A stretch of DNA of 21,127 bases from SKVL01 sp051745565. Lineage in GTDB: Bacteria; Patescibacteriota; Minisyncoccia; Phycocordibacterales; CSBR16-193. Below the pieces are notes generated by a model. That model had not been told where the DNA came from, did no database searches, and saw only the letters and a list, made by a program, of their open reading frames with translations. Location: NCBI GenBank assembly GCA_051745565.1, contig JBNJEF010000006.1:1-21127 (forward strand), given 5' to 3'. The position numbers were made by a program, and so were the translations under genes. Shown one piece after another: positions 1 to 5,779 of the stretch. The number at the start of each line of letters is the position of its first letter. The stretch's first letter is position 1.

Positions 1-210
1 TCTGTTCCCATAACCGGTTTTTTGAGTAAAGGGTTGTTAGAGTTTAACGACAAAGGTGAAATAAAAGTAGATTCAAAGAATCACTGTGTTGGGACTGAGG
101 GTCTTTTTGCTGCGGGGGATGTTACCGATGTGCCGGAAAAGCAGATCGTCATTGCTGCGGGAGAAGGAGCAAAGGCCTCTTTATCTGCTTACAAGTATTT
201 GAAGAGTTGA
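1..210 (+). CDS. Thioredoxin reductase / AhpF-like flavoprotein, C-terminal fragment
   Basis: This is the 3' end of a gene that starts before the window; the frame is open from base 1 and ends at TGA 208-210. The 69 visible residues are the end of the FAD-binding part of a pyridine nucleotide-disulfide oxidoreductase. They contain FAAGDVTDV, the FAD-contacting motif of TrxB-type enzymes, followed by KQIVIAAGEGAKASLSAYKYL, which resembles the C-terminus of AhpF and related thioredoxin reductases more than E. coli TrxB. Such enzymes pass electrons from NAD(P)H through FAD to a redox-active disulfide in thioredoxin or peroxiredoxin partners in the cytoplasm. The CxxC active site would lie upstream, so TrxB cannot be told from AhpF-like here. 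The DsbA-like gene begins 43 bases downstream, so this may be a redox gene pair. Confidence 0.85.
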   Translation, partial: SVPITGFLSKGLLEFNDKGEIKVDSKNHCVGTEGLFAAGDVTDVPEKQIVIAAGEGAKASLSAYKYLKS

Positions 211-253
211 TCTTTTACAGAGTTCATTTATTTATAGATAAAACATTTAATAT

Positions 254-931
254 ATGAAAAATACTTATATTATTGCAATAGCCATAGTGATCGCCGGAGC
301 CATGATATCTGGCACTTTTATTTACTTGGAAAGAACCGATGAGGGAACTTCCGAACAAGAGGCAAGAGTCGCGGGTTCTGAGGAAAAAGAGGAGACCGAA
401 ATAGATGCCCGGGAGATAAATATAGAGGGTTGGCCCCAAAAAGGAGATCCGGATGCTCCTGTGGTGGTTGTGGAATACAGTGACTATGTATGTCCTTTTT
501 GTAAGCGTCTTAAGGACAATGCCATTTCAAGTATTGAAGAAGAATATGTAGAGAGCGGGGAAGTACTTTTAGTATTTAAAGATCTTCCGGTTGTTGGAGG
601 TGACAGAGCTGCCGAGGCAGCTCACTGTGCGGGAGAGCAAGATGCTTACTGGGATTATCACGATATTCTTTTTGAAAATCAACAGGCTGATAGAGCTAAA
701 TGGGATGATTCAGAAGTGCACAGAGACTATGCCGACGAGATAGGTATTGATGATGATGAATTAGTTGAGTGTTTTGAAGATAGAAAATACCAGCAGAAGG
801 TCATAGACTCTACCAGAGAAGCTAGATCTTTAGGGGGAGAGGGCACACCTTATATTATTGTTAATGATCAGGTCGTATCCGGAGCTCAGTCTTACCAAAT
901 TTTTGAGCGGATTATTGAGAGTTATCGCTAA
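254..931 (+). CDS. Membrane-anchored DsbA-like thiol-disulfide oxidoreductase
   Basis: The 225-residue protein has an uncleaved N-terminal anchor (about residues 4-24), an acidic flexible linker (about 28-58) and a DsbA/BdbD-type thioredoxin fold with an inserted helical domain. The active-site motif is CPFC at 80-83 in the context YSDYVCPFCK, and the cis-proline loop is GTPY at 197-200, so the catalytic core is complete. Two further cysteines, C125 in the AAHC segment and C173 in the VECF segment, sit in the helical insert and could form a second disulfide, as in some Gram-positive-type family members. The protein should act outside the membrane, forming or shuffling disulfides in exported proteins. 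No Shine-Dalgarno precedes the ATG; the upstream DNA is AT-rich with a possible GATAAA -10 element. Whether it mainly oxidises or isomerises cannot be read from sequence. Confidence 0.9.
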   Translation: MKNTYIIAIAIVIAGAMISGTFIYLERTDEGTSEQEARVAGSEEKEETEIDAREINIEGWPQKGDPDAPVVVVEYSDYVCPFCKRLKDNAISSIEEEYVESGEVLLVFKDLPVVGGDRAAEAAHCAGEQDAYWDYHDILFENQQADRAKWDDSEVHRDYADEIGIDDDELVECFEDRKYQQKVIDSTREARSLGGEGTPYIIVNDQVVSGAQSYQIFERIIESYR

Positions 932-944
932 AATTAATTATACT
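915..944 (+). promoter_or_regulatory. Candidate promoter for the small membrane protein gene
   Basis: TTGAGA (915-920) and TATACT (939-944) are separated by 18 bases, close to the sigma-70 consensus. The -35 lies inside the end of the DsbA-like gene. Transcription would start near 951, about 29 bases before the ATG at 980. A second -10-like TAATAT at 967-972 lies 7 bases before that ATG, so the true start site is unclear. Confidence 0.4.
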
Positions 945-979
945 AGAGCCTCATTTTAATTAGTGTTAATATAAGAAAC

Positions 980-1264
980 ATGATCTGGCAGGATATTGTT
1001 CTATCAGTGGGTCAGTGGGTCTTTATTTTGGCACTTTTACCTTCTTTGTTGAGTAAAGATAAGCCGGCTTTAATGACCAGCGTTATAACCGGTACGGTTC
1101 TTGCGGTATTTGCTTTTACTTTCTCCACCCTCGCTCTTTGGGCTTCGGCAGTCTCCACCGGTGCAGTCAGTTTGGTCTGGTTTATTTTGGCTTTTCAAAA
1201 GTATCGTTTAATTCAAAGGGAAAAAAAGAACAGTATAAAAGAGAGAGTACTCAACATAGAGTAA
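980..1264 (+). CDS. Small three-helix membrane protein, SemiSWEET-like in layout
   Basis: This 94-residue protein is mostly hydrophobic, with three predicted membrane segments (about residues 5-25, 33-53 and 57-75) and a basic C-terminal tail. The first helix ends in a proline-containing turn (LLPSLLSKDKPAL) followed by two more helices. That size and pattern recall SemiSWEET/PQ-loop half-transporters, but the PQ motif itself is absent (PS instead), so the family is not certain. A generic bacterial membrane protein of unknown function is equally possible. The gene sits 48 bases after the DsbA-like gene, possibly with its own promoter. It is followed directly by the hairpin at 1271-1289. Confidence 0.7.
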   Translation: MIWQDIVLSVGQWVFILALLPSLLSKDKPALMTSVITGTVLAVFAFTFSTLALWASAVSTGAVSLVWFILAFQKYRLIQREKKNSIKERVLNIE

Positions 1265-1270
1265 AAGAAA

Positions 1271-1289
1271 AGGCGGCTGAAAGCCGCCT
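1271..1289 (-). terminator. Strong intrinsic terminator (leftward, probably bidirectional)
   Basis: AGGCGGCT (1271-1278) and AGCCGCCT (1282-1289) form a perfect 8-bp GC-rich stem around a GAA loop. On the minus strand the hairpin is followed by TTTTCTTTTA, the classic U tract, so it terminates the leftward gene that stops at 1308. On the plus strand the tail is poorer (ACTGTTTATT) but the stem probably also limits read-through from the gene ending at 1264. It lies neatly between two converging genes. Confidence 0.75.
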
Positions 1290-1307
1290 ACTGTTTATTG
1301 AGGATCA

Positions 1308-1631
1308 TTAAGTTTTTACAACACTGAATCCCGGGGAGTCAGTGTTTTCTTTCATTAGAAATCCTGACTCTCCTTTTTTTAGTATCTCCTTTATAGCTTC
1401 ACCCTCTTTCGGGTGAAGTTTATGTTCACACTTCTCCGAATTGGGAATGTTAGGATAAAAGAACTTAATTCGCCCTCCATCAATTTCTATGTCGCCAACA
1501 CCCATCACGAGGTGTCTGCGGAAAGAATTACAGAAGGAAGCAGCTCTTTTTTCACCGTTAGCGAAAAGGCTAAAACCGACAATTTCCCCGTGCTCATCTT
1601 TTAATACCTTGAAATTGGCTGCGAGAGACAT
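1308..1631 (-). CDS. Hypothetical protein, 107 residues
   Basis: I do not recognise the family. The protein is soluble, with no signal or membrane segment. The first half looks beta-rich with a glycine-containing repeat (NFKVLKDEHGEIVGFSLFANG), followed by a basic stretch with one cysteine (ASFCNSFRRHLVMG). A second cysteine lies in the segment SEKCEHKLHP, where a Cys and His occur close together; this is too little to claim metal binding. The leftward reading is preferred over the overlapping rightward ORFs because it has the clearest start in the window: a promoter at 1673-1701, AAGGAG six bases before ATG, and a strong terminator after the stop. It is the only leftward gene in the left half. 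Confidence 0.75.
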   Translation of the reverse strand: MSLAANFKVLKDEHGEIVGFSLFANGEKRAASFCNSFRRHLVMGVGDIEIDGGRIKFFYPNIPNSEKCEHKLHPKEGEAIKEILKKGESGFLMKENTDSPGFSVVKT

Positions 1632-1637
1632 TTTCTA

Positions 1638-1643
1638 CTCCTT
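1638..1643 (-). promoter_or_regulatory. Shine-Dalgarno AAGGAG for the leftward gene
   Basis: On the minus strand AAGGAG ends six bases before the ATG at 1631. It fixes the start and is notable because no other gene in the window has a comparable ribosome-binding site at good spacing. Confidence 0.7.
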
Positions 1644-1672
1644 CGGTTTTTTGTTTAAAAGATCGCTGACTT

Positions 1673-1701
1673 TTTATACAATATTTTCTTTAAAAAAGCA
1701 A
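1673..1701 (-). promoter_or_regulatory. Sigma-70-type promoter for the leftward gene
   Basis: On the minus strand TTGCTT (plus 1696-1701) and TATAAA (plus 1673-1678) are spaced 17 bases apart. Transcription would start near 1666 and give a leader of roughly 35 bases carrying the AAGGAG ribosome-binding site. Confidence 0.55.
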
Positions 1702-1836
1702 ATCCTGAATACCGAATTTGTTTTGGAAGTGCGATAGAAAAATTTCAGTGTTCTTAAATTTAAATAAGAAAGTTATTTATTAGGAGATAAGTATTAATAA
1801 CAAAAATAATTTTAGGTAAAAAGTATTTTTGTTATG

Positions 1837-1842
1837 TATAAT
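1837..1842 (+). promoter_or_regulatory. TATAAT -10 box six bases before the L,D-transpeptidase start
   Basis: A perfect TATAAT is followed by six bases and then ATG 1849. It overlaps the alternative in-frame ATG at 1834, so if it is the real -10 element the protein must start at 1849 on a leaderless message. No convincing -35 hexamer is visible at 16-18 bases upstream. Confidence 0.4.
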
Positions 1843-1848
1843 GAAAAA

Positions 1849-2829
1849 ATGGACTTTGATGATAAAAAGAAGAATTTACTAATGGGAATTTCTGTTTTTT
1901 CTGTTGTCTTGTTGATTCTATTATGGCTGTTTTTCTTTTGGACACCTTCTTTTTTTGATAGGTTCTCCGGTGTAGAGGAGAGTGGAGAAAAGGGGGGAAG
2001 TACAGAGCAACAAAAAAAGGTCATTGAATACCAACACACTGAAAATCCGGACGTTATCAAACCGGAAGATGAAAAAGGAGAAGTGGAAGAATCCGAAATT
2101 AAACCGGAATACAAAAAAGAGGAACCGAGATCTTTTTTGGCTGAAAAGAAGTATTCCAATTATATAGAAGTAACAGATAGTTGTGGCCCTTATTTTGAAG
2201 GCGAGTGTTTGAATGTACGTTCCGGTCCGGGTTTGGAGTTTTCGGTGGTGGGAAGGCTTCGTGAAGGACAGGTGTTAAAAATTGAAAGTGATTCAGAGAA
2301 TGAAGAGCAAGATTGGCACAAGGTCGTTTTTGATGAATGGATAAGGTACCCCGAAAGGCTTTCGGATGAGTGGTATGTAGCTGATGGTTATGTAGATGTT
2401 CTGTTTGAGGAAGAGACACATGATCTAAAGAGTGGGTCAGATGTTGATTCGGAAAAACGTATTGTCATTGTTAGGAGTGAGCAGAAGCTATATGCATACG
2501 AAAGAGAAGAGGTTTTTATGAAGCTTGATATTTCTACCGGTATAAGTTTGACCCCTACACCTCGGGGGAATTTCAGGATATTTAGAAAAACTCCCAGTAG
2601 ATATATGCAGGGACCTCTTCCCGGTATTAGCTCCAAATACTGGGATCTTCCCGGAGTTCCTTGGAATCTGTATTTTACCAAGCAGGGGGCGGTTATTCAT
2701 GGAGCGTATTGGCATGACAAATTCGGTCATCCTTATTCAAACGGATGTGTGAACGTGAAGCCTAAAGAAGCAAAAAAGCTCTATGATTGGGCGGATCTGG
2801 GTACGGAGGTTATTGTTCAAGACTATTAA
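1849..2829 (+). CDS. Membrane-anchored SH3-domain L,D-transpeptidase (YkuD family)
   Basis: Numbering is from ATG 1849 (326 residues); an in-frame ATG at 1834 would add five. The order is: a short basic N-terminus, a hydrophobic anchor (about 9-31), an acidic K/E/P-rich linker (about 40-100), a bacterial SH3 domain (about 102-185, with the typical LNVRSGPGLEFSVVG core), and a YkuD catalytic domain (about 204-324). The active-site signature is complete: HGAYWHDKFG then SNGCVNV, with H284 and nucleophile C300. L,D-transpeptidases cross-link peptidoglycan stem peptides through 3-3 bonds, or attach proteins to them, outside the membrane; the SH3 domain probably docks on the wall. The anchor plus linker puts the enzyme at a distance from the membrane. 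The C39-like peptidase gene follows, so the two may form an envelope-remodelling pair. Confidence 0.92.
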   Translation: MDFDDKKKNLLMGISVFSVVLLILLWLFFFWTPSFFDRFSGVEESGEKGGSTEQQKKVIEYQHTENPDVIKPEDEKGEVEESEIKPEYKKEEPRSFLAEKKYSNYIEVTDSCGPYFEGECLNVRSGPGLEFSVVGRLREGQVLKIESDSENEEQDWHKVVFDEWIRYPERLSDEWYVADGYVDVLFEEETHDLKSGSDVDSEKRIVIVRSEQKLYAYEREEVFMKLDISTGISLTPTPRGNFRIFRKTPSRYMQGPLPGISSKYWDLPGVPWNLYFTKQGAVIHGAYWHDKFGHPYSNGCVNVKPKEAKKLYDWADLGTEVIVQDY

Positions 2830-2853
2830 TATTTGACATTTATCTTTTAATTA

Positions 2854-2882
2854 TTGCACTGCTGTCTTAAAAGTGATATAAA
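2854..2882 (+). promoter_or_regulatory. Extended -10 promoter for the C39-like peptidase gene
   Basis: TTGCAC (2854-2859) and TATAAA (2877-2882) are 17 bases apart, and TGA directly before the -10 gives the extended -10 form TGnTATAAA. Initiation near 2889 gives a leader of about 25 bases to ATG 2915, or 7-8 bases to the in-frame TTG at 2897. A separate TTGACA at 2833-2838 has no matching -10. Confidence 0.55.
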
Positions 2883-2914
2883 TTTGCAATATTCTGTTGA
2901 ATAGTTCAGTCATT

Positions 2915-3718
2915 ATGAATTACTTGATTGGTTTTATTATAACCGTACCCGGTATCTTCTCAGGATCACTGCCGACCGTGGATATCTCCACGAACTTTGA
3001 AGACTTTTCGGTTAACAGCCCAAGAGAGAGTTCTGCCGTTGAGCGCAGTATTTTTACAGATCATTTATCGTATGATTCGGACGTTTTACTTTCAGGCCTT
3101 GCTATGGAAGGATATTCGGCAAGTAATAAAAATCGCTCCGATCATTCCCCTAACAAGGAAGAACCGCCAGTTCAAAAGGATCCCGTTCAAAAGAATTCCG
3201 TTGTTTCCGATGATGTTTCATCAGAGGTTCCGGAAGTTCCCTTTTTTTCTCAATCTGAAGATATTTCCTTATCTTATTGGAAAAGTCGTGCTTGCGGAGT
3301 GGCAAGCTTGGCTATGATAATAGAGTTTCATTCTCCCGGAAGAACATCACCTCAAGAGCTTTTAAGTGAAGGACTTGATTCCGGGTATTATTTATCGGGA
3401 GCAGGTTGGACCCATCAAGGGTTGGCTTCTTTGGCTCATAAATACGATCTGGAAGGTAGCCCCTATGATCTTTCTCATATGGATACGGAGACCGCCTATT
3501 CTCGGATGCGATCATTACTTGAGAAGGGTCCGATCATTGCGTCTGTGTTTCATGGTTTTGATCCGCAAAGTCCCATTCCGCATCTGGTGGTAGTAAACGG
3601 TGTTAAAGATGGTTTGGTCTATTTCAATGATCCGGACGGGTCTTCCGGTGGAGGAAGTATATCAGTGGACGGTTTCAAGAGAGGTTGGAAGAAGCGTTTT
3701 ATAACGGCTCACCCCTAG
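2915..3718 (+). CDS. Exported C39-like papain-fold cysteine peptidase
   Basis: Numbering is from ATG 2915 (267 residues); an in-frame TTG at 2897 could add six. The N-terminus is hydrophobic (about residues 2-18) and looks like a signal or anchor. A disordered Ser/Asp/Pro-rich region follows, with a short duplicated QK(D/N)-type repeat near 86-94. The C-terminal half (about 105-265) matches the Peptidase_C39_2 pattern: PFFSQ with oxyanion Gln113, RACGVASLAM with nucleophile C127, PHLVVVNG with H223, and FNDPDG with D239. All four expected active-site residues are present. C39 relatives in ABC exporters cut leader peptides at double glycines, but stand-alone C39_2 proteins have largely unknown substrates. 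This one is probably outside the membrane, perhaps cutting peptides or surface proteins. It lies between the L,D-transpeptidase and tlyA. Confidence 0.85.
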   Translation: MNYLIGFIITVPGIFSGSLPTVDISTNFEDFSVNSPRESSAVERSIFTDHLSYDSDVLLSGLAMEGYSASNKNRSDHSPNKEEPPVQKDPVQKNSVVSDDVSSEVPEVPFFSQSEDISLSYWKSRACGVASLAMIIEFHSPGRTSPQELLSEGLDSGYYLSGAGWTHQGLASLAHKYDLEGSPYDLSHMDTETAYSRMRSLLEKGPIIASVFHGFDPQSPIPHLVVVNGVKDGLVYFNDPDGSSGGGSISVDGFKRGWKKRFITAHP

Positions 3719-3738
3719 AATTCTTGCTGTGAAGTTCT

Positions 3739-4473
3739 ATGAGAAAAGGAGGATCAAGGTTGGATCAACTCTTAGTGGAGAAGGGTTTGGTGAAGTCTCG
3801 TGAAAGAGCGAAGCGTTTAATAGAGGGCGGCTCTGTTTTTGTGGAAGATAAGGAAGTACGCAAGGGATCTTTTTTGTGTTCACCAGAGGCAAAGATAGAC
3901 TTAACGGGTGAAGATATTCCCTGGGTTTCCCGTGCCGGCCTTAAGCTGGAGAAGGCATTTGATGTATGGTCTATTGAGGCAGACGGTTCGGTCTGTTTGG
4001 ATATAGGGGCATCTACAGGAGGATTTACCGAGGTGCTTTTGCATAGAGGGGCACAGAAAGTTTATGCTTTGGATGTAAGTTATGGGCAATTGGCCGAGAA
4101 ATTGCAAATCCATCCCAGGGTGTATGTTTTGGATGGTAAGAATATAAAGAACGCGGAAAGCTCATGGTTTACAGAGGGATTTGATGTTGTAACTGTTGAT
4201 GTTTCTTTTATTTCTCTTGGATATGTTATTCCTAGGATGTCGGAGTTTTTAAAAAGGGGAGGTTCGGTAATCATTTTAATAAAACCGCAGTTTGAGGTGG
4301 GGAAGGAGCGTATCGGAAAAGGGGTGGTCAAAGATCCTGAATTACATAGAGAAGTGACGAAAAAGATAAAAATAAGAGCCAAGGAAGAAGGACTCAAACC
4401 GGTAGGTATTACGGAGTCTCCCATAAAAGGGTCTAAGGGGAATAAGGAGTTTCTTTTTTATGCCAAAAAGTGA
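3739..4473 (+). CDS. tlyA: TlyA-type rRNA 2'-O-methyltransferase (S4 + FtsJ-like domains)
   Basis: This 244-residue protein has the two-domain TlyA layout and usual family length. The N-terminal S4 RNA-binding domain (about 6-65) begins with RLDQLLVEKGL. The Rossmann methyltransferase domain (about 65-243) includes the SAM-binding loop LDIGASTGGFTE, the acidic motif VDVSFISL, IKPQFEVG and the C-terminal NKEFLFYAKK. These carry a K-D-K-E set typical of 2'-O-methyltransferases. TlyA methylates 16S and 23S rRNA riboses; older annotations call it haemolysin A. The ATG start is kept because the RLD of the S4 domain is conserved and lies upstream of TTG 3760. There is no ribosome-binding site before this ATG; the gene starts 20 bases after the peptidase stop and may be cotranscribed. 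Confidence 0.95.
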   Translation: MRKGGSRLDQLLVEKGLVKSRERAKRLIEGGSVFVEDKEVRKGSFLCSPEAKIDLTGEDIPWVSRAGLKLEKAFDVWSIEADGSVCLDIGASTGGFTEVLLHRGAQKVYALDVSYGQLAEKLQIHPRVYVLDGKNIKNAESSWFTEGFDVVTVDVSFISLGYVIPRMSEFLKRGGSVIILIKPQFEVGKERIGKGVVKDPELHREVTKKIKIRAKEEGLKPVGITESPIKGSKGNKEFLFYAKK

Positions 4474-4662
4474 ATTATTTTTTCGGTGAGTATTGTATTG
4501 AGTATTTTTCTTAATTAAAAGATCTTATTTTTGAAGTTTTTATAAGGTATATTATTAATATTTATTAAGTGCTTTTTTTGTGGTACTGTATATTCATATA
4601 AAATAAATTCTCTGATTTATCATATATGAATAGTTGTATGTTTCTTATTACGGAGTAAGGAA

Positions 4663-4740
4663 GTGTTTTTAAAAAATATTATGTTTTTCCAGAGTTTATT
4701 TATGGCAAGAGATATTATCCAAAAGGTTGATAGGTCTTAG
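4663..4740 (+). CDS. Possible 25-codon leader peptide upstream of the exchanger gene
   Basis: A GTG at 4663 opens a 25-codon frame ending in TAG at 4738-4740, one base before ATG 4742 of the exchanger. GGAG at 4652-4655 lies seven bases before the GTG, better than at almost any other start in this window. The peptide has a hydrophobic, phenylalanine-rich front (FLKNIMFFQSLF) and a charged end. The close stop-to-start arrangement would allow translational coupling. I recognise no family and cannot exclude chance in a 268-base AT-rich gap that otherwise holds only weak promoter-like sequences. Confidence 0.25.
   Translation: MFLKNIMFFQSLFMARDIIQKVDRS
4713..4718 (+). promoter_or_regulatory. -10-like TATTAT upstream of the exchanger gene
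   Basis: TATTAT lies 8 bases before the in-frame TTG at 4727 and 23 bases before ATG 4742. No good -35 is visible. It competes with the idea of a coupled leader peptide starting at 4663, which would need an upstream promoter. Confidence 0.25.
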
Positions 4741-4741
4741 T

Positions 4742-5719
4742 ATGTTCCCGGAAGCTATTATATACATTCTTTTATTTATTATTTCTTGTGCGATCTTTTA
4801 TTTTACCGGTGAGTGGATAATAAGAGGAGTAAGCAAGATATCGTATAAATTTGGCTGGAGAGAGTTCATTTTGGCATTTTTAGTAATGGCCTTTACCGCT
4901 TCCTTGCCTAATTTTTTTGTTGGAATAACTTCGGCGTTGAAAGGGGTTCCGGAACTTTCTTTTGGTGATGTTATTGGCGGAAATCTCATTGCCCTGACCG
5001 TTGCCGCCCCTTTGGCTCTTATGTTCTCTTTGAGAAAAGAGATAACCGCAGCTAGCCGGACAGTTCAGTGGTCCCTCTTTTTTGTTCTGGGTGCCGCATT
5101 GCTTCCTTCTATTTTGGTTTTCAACGGAAGCTTGGGGAGACTGGATGGTATTTTGCTTATACTTTTTTTCTTCACTTATATAGTTTGGCTTTTCTCTAAG
5201 AGGGAGCGTTTTATGCTCTACCACCGTAAGCGTTTTGGTGAAAAAAAAGAAGAAAAGGATACAAAACTGACAAAAATAGAGATATTCAAAATGGTAGCCG
5301 GATTTGTTCTTATTGTTATTGCAGCCCAGGGAATAGTTACTTCGGCCACCTATTTTGCTGAGGGTTTCGGGCTCTCTCTTCTTTTGATAGGAGTGTTAAT
5401 TGTTGGTATAGGCAACTCTCTTCCTCAGATATACTTTGCTACTTCTGCTTCTTGTAAAGGAGATAATTGGATGCTTTTGGGAAGCATTATGGGTTCGGTT
5501 GTTATTCCTGCCACATTGGTGCTCGGTGTTGTTTCGCTGATTCAGCCTATAAATGTTGATAATGTTGATATAGCACTGGTTGGAAGGATCTTTTTGATGC
5601 TCGCTGCGGTCATTTTCTTCTTTGCCCTCAAGACTAGCCAAAAGATGGTCATACAAGAAGCTCTTTTGCTTCTCTCTGTGTACGGGGTATTTTTAGGATA
5701 TGTGTTTTTTGTTAACTAA
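4742..5719 (+). CDS. CaCA-superfamily cation exchanger with altered ion site
   Basis: Numbering is from ATG 4742 (325 residues); TTG 4727 would add five. About ten hydrophobic helices flank a charged loop (about 155-180, KKEEKDTK). Two alpha-repeats of the Na+/Ca2+ exchanger fold are clear: repeat 1 at about 46-90 (FTASLPNFFVG...FGDVIGGN) and repeat 2 at about 214-265 (GIGNSLPQIYFA...LGSIMGS). In Ca2+ exchangers such as NCX_Mj the repeats read GTSLPE...GN and GTSLPE...GD, and the four polar/acidic residues bind the ions. Here they become N57, D76, Q229 and S248, so both glutamates are gone and one acid remains. The fold is confident, but Ca2+ transport is doubtful; another cation or proton-coupled exchange is possible. 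A weak hairpin follows the stop. Confidence 0.85.
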   Translation: MFPEAIIYILLFIISCAIFYFTGEWIIRGVSKISYKFGWREFILAFLVMAFTASLPNFFVGITSALKGVPELSFGDVIGGNLIALTVAAPLALMFSLRKEITAASRTVQWSLFFVLGAALLPSILVFNGSLGRLDGILLILFFFTYIVWLFSKRERFMLYHRKRFGEKKEEKDTKLTKIEIFKMVAGFVLIVIAAQGIVTSATYFAEGFGLSLLLIGVLIVGIGNSLPQIYFATSASCKGDNWMLLGSIMGSVVIPATLVLGVVSLIQPINVDNVDIALVGRIFLMLAAVIFFFALKTSQKMVIQEALLLLSVYGVFLGYVFFVN

Positions 5720-5745
5720 AAGATAATTTGAGAATAATTGTCTTT
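5719..5745 (+). terminator. AT-rich hairpin after the exchanger gene, possible weak terminator
   Basis: AAAGATAATT (5719-5728) pairs with AATTGTCTTT (5736-5745) over ten base pairs including one G-T wobble, with a 7-base loop. The stem is AT-rich and the T run is only three bases, so termination would be weak. It touches the -35 of the next promoter and could instead modulate it. Confidence 0.35.
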
Positions 5746-5771
5746 GCGGTATTTACTTATACTTGTATAAT
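5744..5771 (+). promoter_or_regulatory. Promoter for the VirD4-like ATPase gene and the downstream block
   Basis: TTGCGG (5744-5749) and a perfect TATAAT (5766-5771) are separated by 16 bases. Only eight bases lie between the -10 box and ATG 5780, so the message would be leaderless or nearly so. It is the best-placed promoter for the block running to at least 10849. Confidence 0.6.
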
Positions 5772-5779
5772 AAAATTGC

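Noticed and set aside
1413..1737. Rightward ORFs opposite the small leftward gene (1413-1604 and 1489-1737)
   Set aside because: They lack ribosome-binding sites and promoters and overlap a leftward gene that has a promoter, AAGGAG and terminator.
3748..3762. GGAGG followed by TTG 3760 as an alternative tlyA start
   Set aside because: Spacing is good, but it would remove the Arg-Leu preceding the conserved Asp of the S4 domain, so ATG 3739 is preferred.
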